A DNA stretch of 64,000 bases, taken from assembly GCA_030068075.1 (NCBI GenBank), contig CM057827.1, positions 74,724,500 to 74,788,499 on the forward strand, in the 5' to 3' direction. The notes below the pieces were generated by a model. It had not been told where the DNA came from. It did no database searches and was given only the letters and a program-made list of their open reading frames with translations. Each line of letters starts with the position of its first letter. The stretch's first letter is position 1. The position numbers and the translations under genes are program-made. Below are positions 55,457 to 64,000 of this stretch, in pieces. Source of the stretch: Paguma larvata. Taxonomy: Eukaryota > Chordata > Mammalia > Carnivora > Viverridae.

Positions 55457-57610
55457 AAGCCATAGTATTTTCCATAGAAGCTGCACTATTTTACATTCTC
55501 ACCAACATCTTTACCAGCACTTGTTATCTTTATCTTTTTGCTAATAGCCTTCACAAGGGTGAGAGGTGAAATATCATTTTGGTTGTGATTTGCATTTCCT
55601 TGAAAATTAGTGATGTTGATCATCTTTTTATATACCTGTTGCCCATTCAAACCTTTTGCCCATTTTTTAATTGAATTGTGTTTTTCTTTCTTTTTGCCAC
55701 TGAATTGTTTGAGATTCTTGTATATTTTGGATATTAACCCTTATCAGATAAATGGTTTGTAAATATTTTCTCCAATTCTATAATTTTTCTTTTGACTCTA
55801 TGATTTTTTTGTTTGTTGTTGGTTTTGTTGTTGTTAAGGTTTCTTTGGGTTTGGGGGTGTGGGAGTTTTGCTGTGGAGGAGTTTTTTGATTTAGTCCAAC
55901 TATTCTAATTTTGCTTATGTTGCCTCTGCCTTTGTTATATCAGAGAAATCATTGCCAAACCAAACGAGGCTATTCTATGTTTCTTCCATGAGTTTTACAG
56001 TTCCATTTCCTACATTTAAGTCTTTAATCTATCTTGAGTGGATTTTTGTGTATGGTGCAAGATAAGGATCCAATTTCATTCTTTTGCATATGGATATTCA
56101 GTTTTCCCAAGCCTTTTGTTGAAGAGACTACCTTTTCCCTACTCTGTATTCTTGGCACTCTTGTCAAAATTTAGTTGATCATTTATGTGTGAGTCTGTTC
56201 CTGGGATCTGTAGTTTGTTCCATTGGTCTGTTTGTGTGTCTTATACCAGTACCAAAGTGGTACTGGTACTACCGCAGCTTTGTAAAGTATTTTGAAATCT
56301 GGAATATGATGCCTCTAACTTTGTTCTTTCTCAGTATTACTTTGGCTGTCAGGATCATTTGTGGTTCCATATGAATTTCAGGGATTTTTTTTTCTATTTC
56401 TATTAAAAATACCATTGGAATTTTGATAAAGATTTCACTGAATCTGTGGATCTCATTGGGTAATATGGATAATAACAGTATTCTAGTCTATTATCATGTT
56501 GTTCCATTTATTTTCATTTGCTTTAATTTCTTACGTCACTGATTTGTAGTTTTCAGTGTGCGACTCTTCTACCTCCATGGTTTTACTCTTTTTGGTGCTA
56601 CTGTAACTGTGACTGCTTTCTTAATTTATGTTTTAGATAACTCACTGCTAGTGTTTGGAAATGCAATACAATTATCATAAAATCCAGCAATCTCATTTCA
56701 TGGTATACTGTCAAAAGTGTTTAAATCAAGATCTCAAAGAAATATATGCACTTCTGTGTTCATTGCAGCATCATTCACAATAGTCAGGATGTGGCAACAA
56801 CCTAAATATCCATCAACAGATGAATGGATAAAGAAAATTTCTTTTGTTTTTTAAACAGTTTATTTTCAAATTTGTTTACATATAACACCCAATGTTCATC
56901 CCAACACGTGCCCTTTTTAATGCCCGTCACCCCCTCTCCCCCCTCCCTCACCCCCCTCACCCTCAGTTTGTTCTTAGTCTTTGAGAGTCTCTTATGTTTT
57001 ATCTCCCTCCCCCTCTGTGTCTTTTTTTCCTTTCCCCTCTTCCCCTCCCCCTGGTTTTTGCTTAGTCTCACAAAGTCCACCTATTTGCGGAAACATATGG
57101 TATCTGTTTTTTTCTGACTGACTTATTTCACTTAATAATACCCTCCAGTTCCATCCATGTTGCTACACATGGCCAGATTTCATTTTTTTCTCATTGCCAT
57201 GTAGTAGTCCATTGTATATATGTAGCATATCTTCTTGGATAAAGAAAATTTCATGTATACATGCCATGAAATATTATTCAGCTTTAAAAAAAGAAAATTT
57301 TATAATATGTGACAACATGGACAAACCTTGAGGACATTGTGCTAAGGTGAGGTAGACCAGTTACAAAAAAGACAAATACTGCAGGATAACTCTTATGTGA
57401 TAACACAGTCAGAACAGAGAGCGAGGTGGTGGTTTCTGGAGCTGTAGGGAGGGGGAAATGGGAAGGTATTGGTCAAAGAGAATAGAGTTTCAGTTCAACA
57501 AAATGGTAAGTCTTAGAGATCTAATGTACAGCATAAAGCCCATATTAACAATACTGTATTGCATACTTACAATTTTGCTAAGAGGGTAGATCTTATGTTA
57601 CGCGTTTTTA
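55457..57610. mobile_element. Older twin-oriented L1 with nested L1 (unit 3)
   Basis: Copy of 33,070-35,235. The minus part runs to about 56,670 and the plus part follows. The nested minus L1 is at 56,842-57,235 with TGGATAAAGAAAATTTC at 56,825-56,841 and 57,236-57,252. Confidence 0.85.
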
Positions 57611-59169
57611 TCACAAAAATACATAAATAAACAAATAAATAAATGTAAGGAGGGAGAAAACTTTTGGAAGCGATGGCTTTGTTTATGGAATAGATTATAC
57701 TGATGGTTTCATGACTGTATACATAACTCCGAATTCATCAAGTTATATATATTTAATATGTTCAGCTTTTTATATGTCAATCAGACATCAATAAAGTAGT
57801 TTTAAAATAGAAAGAGTAAACCATTTGGAAATGATGAGTTGAAGTAGCCATGACTTTATTCCCTTATATAAGCAGAGTCCACAGAATGATATTACAATTT
57901 ACTTTTTTGTAGGAAAAGAAATAAAGCAATAGTTCAATGTTCAGCATCATTCAGATAAATATTTGTAATCTTCAACTTCCTAACACTAGTCTGGAGTTAC
58001 TAGCAAATGATTAGTTTAACTTGGAGTTACTGGGAAATAAGAGAATTTGCAGAATATTATATCAATCTGATTATCCTAGAAATTTATCCACTTGTCTATT
58101 CTTCATGAGAAGGGTAGAAAGAGCTCCAGACACTACTCAGAATAGCAGAAAGATGTACAGGTATGAGCATGGAAATTGCATGCTCCCATAGTAGCTGTTT
58201 TTACTGCTATCAATGCAGCAAGGCTTGTAGAAGACTGTTGTTGCTGGGACTTAAATAAAATTTTGCCAGTGACTATAAAATTCCTTCCTTTTAGAGTTAG
58301 GAAACCAAGGTACAGGAAAGCTAAATGGCATTGCTGAAGCTAAGGAACAAGTTGGTGGCAAATCCAGAATTAGTACATTTGACCCTTGGTTTCCAGTCTG
58401 TCTAGGTTATTTCTACTACAACATGCTTCTTTTGCTATGATGGTTCAACCATTGCATCTAGTCTGTGGCCCAGAAAATCATAATATATCAAAACCAGTTT
58501 ATTCAGATTGTCCAAATTTTTCACGTTTACTCCACTGGACTTACATCTTCTGCTCCTACATATACTTCATCCGGAGATCAACATTTAAGACATCTGTGCA
58601 GTTCTAGTGAATAACTTCTCCAATATGGAACACAAAGTCATGATTTGACTCCACTCATTATGCCGTCTTCTATATTTTGGTTGTGAGTTCATCCGTTCCA
58701 ATGCCCTATTTAACTATAGAATTAATTCATTTCTGATTCATTAGATTCCTCTCTACCTTCTCAATTTCTTCATGAAAGAGTTTCCATCCATTTAACCTAC
58801 CTGGACCACTATCCAAACCATAATGGAGTCAAAAGACCACAGAATTCAGAACTCTTACTTTTTAGAAAATTATTAACATTATGATAAAAAGACAGCTGAG
58901 TAGCAGCACTGAAATAGATACACAATTTCATTTTTAATATATACTACTAAGTGGTCCTGTATGGACGTCTCATGATCACAACTGTTTATTTGAAAGAATA
59001 CATTTTAGTATTTACTCTTGTCAGATACTTATGGATTAGACCAAAGGGTATTAAATCTCTAAATGGACACAGCTTACTGATGCCTTCTTTTAGTGGTCGG
59101 TGGACTCATGATCAGTAAGGAATGGAATTACCATAACTGAGAAGCCACTGGGTATATTATTCAACATAT
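57611..59169. other. Unit 3 spacer
   Basis: No gene. Copy of 35,236-36,785, including the MIR-like fragment and the landmark that also survives in unit 1. Confidence 0.45.
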
Positions 59170-59498
59170 TAATAAAATCATATGATATTTGTCTTTCTCT
59201 GACTGACTTGTTTCCCTTAGCATAATACACTAAGGGGTGCCTGGGTAGCTCAGTCGGTAGAGCATAATACACTCTAGTTCCATCCATATCTTTACAAACA
59301 GCAAGATTTCATTCTTTTTGATCATTGAGTAGTATTTTATTATATATATATATATATATGTATTATGTATATATACCTATATTATGTATGTTATCTAAAT
59401 ATATGTATGTATATTATGTATCTTATCTATAGATAATATATATACTTATATATTATGTGTATTACATATTCTATATTATGTATATTATATATGTGTAT

Positions 59499-59540
<42 letters not shown>

Positions 59541-62500
59541 ACATCTTTTTTAGCCGTTCATTAGTCAATGGACTTTCCATAGTTTGTCTACTATTGATAG
59601 CACTCTATTAACATTGGGGTGCATGTGCCCCTTTGAATCAGCATTTTTGTATCCTTTGGATAAGTACCTAGTAGTGTACTTTATGGGTCATAGGATAATT
59701 CTATTTTTAATTTTTTGAAGAACTTCTGTACTGTTTTCCAGAGTGGCTGCACCAGTTTGCATTCCCACCAACAGTGCGAAAGGATTCCCCCTTTCTCCAC
59801 ATCCTTGCCAATATTTGTTGTTTTCTGAGTGTTTTATTTTCAGCCATTCTGATAGGTGTAAGGTAGTATCTCACTGTGGTTTTGACTTATGTTTCCCTGA
59901 TGATGAGTGATGTTGAGCATCTTTTCATGTGTCTGTTAGCCCTCTGAATACCTTCTTTGGAAAAGTGCCTCTTCATGTCCTCTGCCCATTTTTTCACTGG
60001 ATTATTTGTTCTTTGGGTGTTGAGTTTGATGAGTTCTTTATAGCTTTTGTATATTAACCCTGTATCTGATATATCATTTGCAAATATCTTCTCCCATTCT
60101 GTCAACTGCCTTTTAGATTGTTGATTGTTTCCTTGGCTGTGCAGAAGGTTTTTGTCTTGACGAAGTCCCAATAGTTCATTTTTGCTTTTGTTTCCCTTGC
60201 CTCCAGGGACATGTCTAGTAAGAAGTTGCTACATCTGAGGTCAAAGAGGTTGCTGCCTGTTTTCCTCTCTAGGATTTTGATGGCTTCCTGTCTTTTTTCC
60301 ATTGAATATTCTTTCCTGCTTTGTCAAAACTTTGTTGGCTGTACATTTTGGGGTGCAATTCTGGGTTCTCTATTCTACTCCATTGATATAAGTGTTTCTA
60401 TGCCAGTACCAGACTGTCTTAATGATTGCAGTCCTGATAATACAGCTTGAAGCCTGGAATTGTGATGCTTCTGCCTTTGGTTATCTTTTTCAACATTGCT
60501 TTGGTTATTCACTGTCTTTTCTGGTTCCATACAAATTTTAGGATTGTTTGTTCTAGCTCTGTGAAGAATACTGGTGTTATTTTGATAGGGATTGCATTGA
60601 ATATGTAGATTGCTTTGGGTAGTATCAACGTTTTAACAATATTTGTTTTTCCAATCCATGAGCATGGAGTATTTTTCCATTTCTTTGTGTCTTCTTCAAA
60701 TACTTTCATAAGCTTTCTGTAGTTTTCAGAAAACAAATCTTTTACCTTTTTGGTCGGGTTTATTCTCAGGCATCTTATGGTTTTTGGTGCAATTGCAAAT
60801 GGGATCAACTCCTTCATTTCTCTTTCTTCTGCTTCTTTATTGGTGTATAGAAAGGTATCCAATTTCTTTACATTGATTTAATATCTTGCGACTTTGCTGA
60901 ATTCATGTATCAGTTCTAGCAGTCTTTTGATGAAGTCTTTCTGGTTTTCCATGTAGACTATCATGTCGTCTGCAAAGAGTGAAAGTTTAACTTCTTCTTT
61001 GCCAGTTTGTATGCTTTTTATTTCTTTTTGTTGTCTGAGTTCTGAGCTAGGACTTCCAGTACTATGTTGAACAGCAGTGGTGAGATTGGACATCCCTGTC
61101 ATGTTCCTGCCCTTTAAGGGAAAGCTCTCAGTTTTTTCCCCATTGAGAATGATATAGGCTATGGGCCTGTCATGTATGGCCTTTATGATGTTGAGGTATG
61201 TTCCTTCTATCCCTTCTTTCTTGAAAGTTTTTATCAATAAAGAATGCTGTATTTTGTCAAGTACTCTTTCTGCATCTATCGAGAGAATCATATGGTTCTT
61301 ATTCTTTTTTAATGTAGTATATAACACACTGATAGATTTGCAAATACTGAACGACGCCTGCACCCCAAGAATAAAGCCCAGTTGTTCATGGTGAATAATT
61401 CTTTTAATGTGCTGTTGAATTCAATTTGGTATTATCTTGTTTAGAAGTTTTGTATCCGTGTTCATCAGGGATATTGGCCTGTAATTCTCCTTCTTTGTGG
61501 GTCTCTGTCTGGTTTGAAAATCAAGGTAGTGCTGGCTTTATAGAATGAGTTTGGAAATTTTCCTTCCATTTCTGTTTTTTAGAATGGTTTGAGAATAGGT
61601 ATTAACCCTTCTTTGAATGGCTGAGAGAATTCCCCTGGGGAACCATCTGGCCCGGGACGCCGGATAGATTCAATAAGATCAAGATCATCCCATGCATATT
61701 TTCAGATCACAATGCTCTGAAACTTGAATCAACCACAAGAAAAATTTGGAAAGACTTCAAATACATGGAAGTTAAAGAATATTCTACTAAAGAATACCAA
61801 GAAATTAAAGAAGAAATTTTAAAAATTCATGGAGGCAAATGATAATGAAAACACAACTGTCCAAACTCTGGGAATGCAGCAAAGGCAGTCCTAGGAGGAA
61901 AGTACTTTGCAATTCTGGCCTATCTCCAGAAGCAAGAAATTTCTCAATTACACAACCTAACCTTACACCTAAAGGAACAACAAAAGGAGCAGCAAATGAA
62001 GCCTAAAGCCAGCAGAAAAGAAGAAATAATAAAGATTAGAGCAGAAATAAATGATATAGAAACAAAACCAGTAGAACATGCCAATAAAACTAAAAGCTGG
62101 TTTTTTATTTTTTTAATGTTTATTTTTTAGAGGGAGAGACAGAGTGCCAGTGGGGGAGGGGCAGGGAGAGAGGGAGAGACAGAATCCGAAGAAGGCTCCA
62201 GACTCTGAGCTGTCCACACAGAGTCCAATGTGGGGCTCAAACTCACAACCCGTGAGATCATGACCTGAGACAAAGTCGGATGTTTAACTGACTGAGCTAC
62301 CCAGATGCCCCTAAAAGCTGATTTTTTAAAAAAGAATAAACAGGGGCGCCTGGGTGGCTCAGTCGGTTAAGCGGCCGACTTCAGCTCAGGGCATGATCTC
62401 AAGGTCTGTGAGTTCGAGCCCCGCATCGGGCTCTGTGCTGCTGGCTCATCAAAGCCTGGAGCCTGCTTCAGATTCTGTATCTCCCTCTCTCTCTGCCCCT

Positions 62501-62823
62501 CCCCTGCTCACGCTCTGTCTCTATGTCTCTCAAAAATAAATAAACGTTAAAAAAATTAAAAAAAAAAAAGAATAAACAAAATTGTTCAGACTTATCAAAA
62601 AGAAAGAGACCCAAGCAGATAAAATCACAAATGAAAGAGGAGAGGTCACAACTAACACCACAGAAATACAAACAGTTATGAGACAATTCTATGAAATTCT
62701 ATGGCAACAAACTGGGCAATTTGGAAGAAATGGACAATTTCCTAGAAACTCACATACTACCAAAACTGAAACAGGAAGAAATATAAAATTTGATCAGGCC
62801 CATAACCAACAAAAAAATTGAAT
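59170..62823. mobile_element. Head-to-head L1 pair with CanSINEs (unit 3)
   Basis: Copy of 36,786-40,398. Minus part to 61,657 (ORF2 remains with the FADDMIVY motif in the frame 61,363-60,878), plus part 61,658-62,823. CanSINEs at 62,100-62,311 (minus) and 62,343-62,566 (plus), and a SINE head only at 59,232-59,260. A longer (CA)n run is at 59,503-59,540. It keeps GCCCATTTTTTCACTGG (near 59,983), which unit 2 has lost at 37,573. Confidence 0.88.
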
Positions 62824-64000
62824 CGTTTATCAAAACTTTTTGGTGGGTTTGGCCTCTTAAAAGTCTAAGGTCACTGTGTTTCATCTCAATTATGGTGCAG
62901 GTCAGGATCATAGATTTGGTGAAATCAAGAGTTATGAAGACCATTTAGGTTTTAGGTTTAGGGGATTCATTCAGGTTTAGGAAGTAACTCCATCAAAATT
63001 TGAGTGAAACTGGATTACCATCTTGTTCTCTCATCATGAGATAATATTTCATACATGATCACTTTATATATGAATCACGTTCTTAACTTTTTGAAAATTA
63101 TACTTTGACCGTTTTGGAGATCCACCGAATATTCCAGTGGACTCACCTTCTGGGGACAATAAACTCTGGTTTCTAAGCTATGCACTTCATAAGACATTTA
63201 AAGTTAGTTATGTCTCTTCTGGGTTCTCACCTTCACTGACATTTTGATCTCTGTTTTATTTTTCTGCTTTGGTAGTTTCTGTTCATTGGTTGGTTTGTTT
63301 CTAGTTCTGCCAAGTTTGGTTCCAGTGCTGGTTATGCACATGGCTAATAAGTTATTCCTCATTGGTGACAACGTATTGTGAATTTGGTTACATGATTTAA
63401 TAATTTGGCAGTCCCTATTAGGATGGTGAGGATCCATCATGGGCTGAATTCTGTGCCCCCCACCAAGATTCATGTTGAAGTCCTAACCCCCAGTAATTCA
63501 GAATGTGAATTTAGTTTGGAAACAAGGCCATTACAAATGTAATGTGCTCATTTAAGAATAACATTTATTGCCTGTAAGAAAGTATAAGGATGTGTGTGCC
63601 TCCTGGGCATTATATTTAGTGTGTTCATAAGCTTCGCTAGTTTACTAAAATGATCATATATGACAGACAATTCTCAATTACCTTCAAAAACACAGTGAAA
63701 TAGAAGTGAGTTATGTCAGTTAAAAGTTATAATTGGGGGCACCTGGGTGACTCAGTTCATTACGTATCCAACTCTTGATCTCAGCTCAGGTCTTGATCTC
63801 AGGGTTGTGACTTCAAGCCTCCATGCTGGGCATGAAGCCTGTTTAAAAAAAATGTTATAATTAATATGGGTGACAGGATATGCCAGAAGTAACATGACCA
63901 AAAAGCATCACTGACTGTGCAAGTAATAGAATCTGATTTGTTTATCAAGAAAAAAAATACATTTACCTTAAGATAAAATGTTATTCCTGAATACAAAAAA
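62824..64000. repeat. Unit 3 landmark, MaLR fragment and short SINE
   Basis: Copy of 40,399-41,580: shared landmark to 63,434, MLT1-like fragment 63,435-63,555, short CanSINE 63,735-63,852. The window ends inside the unit. Confidence 0.8.

Larger units (their letters stand above)
43577..64000. repeat. Tandem duplication unit 3 (continues beyond the window)
   Basis: Same order and orientation as unit 2 from 21,332. Private features are the CanSINE at 50,032-50,259, the extra A at 44,053-44,062 in the OR gene, a longer (CA)n near 59.5 kb, a (TA)n at 48,645-48,671 and a shorter CT tract at 50,481-50,617. No intact gene. Confidence 0.93.

Noticed and set aside
1..64000. CRISPR arrays, defence islands, operons or other microbial systems
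   Set aside because: The window is mammalian nuclear DNA. Every regular repeat examined is a SINE, L1, microsatellite or part of the tandem duplication.

Overview
The window is carnivore nuclear DNA, most likely from a cat or close feliform. The main evidence is more than twenty copies of the feline-type tRNA-derived CanSINE (head GGGGCGCCTGGGTGGCTC, internal CT-rich stretch, AAATAAATAAA tail) in both orientations. Carnivore-type L1 copies, older L1M, L2 and MIR fossils and single-exon olfactory receptor (OR) genes agree with this. There are no bacterial, organellar or CRISPR-like features.

Layout. Bases 1-14,450 are a gene-free flank. They hold unrecognised old sequence, MIR and DNA-transposon fossils, a CpG-rich segment that looks like an L1 5' UTR relic (5,220-6,360), and a degenerate but nearly end-to-end L1 on the minus strand (about 6,362-13,832). 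That L1 was itself hit by a twin-primed L1 (6,432-7,757), which was in turn hit by a CanSINE. Bases 14,450-64,000 are a serial tandem duplication of an OR block. Unit 1 (about 14.5-21.3 kb) is old and decayed. Unit 2 (about 21.33-43.57 kb) and unit 3 (about 43.58 kb to beyond the window end) are recent, near-identical copies with a period of about 22.25 kb. All three share one order: an OR gene on the minus strand at the left, then the same anonymous landmarks to its right.

Genes. Only one intact protein-coding gene is visible: an OR4F-type odorant receptor at 21,634-22,572 (minus, 312 residues, ATG start). Its unit 3 paralogue (43,886-44,825) carries one extra A in a homopolymer, which shifts the frame at TM6. 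The unit 1 paralogue (about 14,530-15,325) is a decayed pseudogene without its N-terminus. All other open frames are retroelement debris (L1 ORF1/ORF2, ERVL pol) or low-complexity CT-repeat translations.

History read from the sequence. The oldest duplication gave unit 1 and the ancestor of units 2 and 3. That ancestor gained ERVL, L1 and SINE insertions, which units 2 and 3 now share. It then duplicated in tandem. Afterwards unit 3 gained a private CanSINE at 50,032, the CT and CA repeats diverged in length, and patches of almost zero divergence beside patches of several percent suggest gene conversion between the two copies. I see no new type of molecular system here. The interest is in how an OR cluster grows, decays and homogenises.
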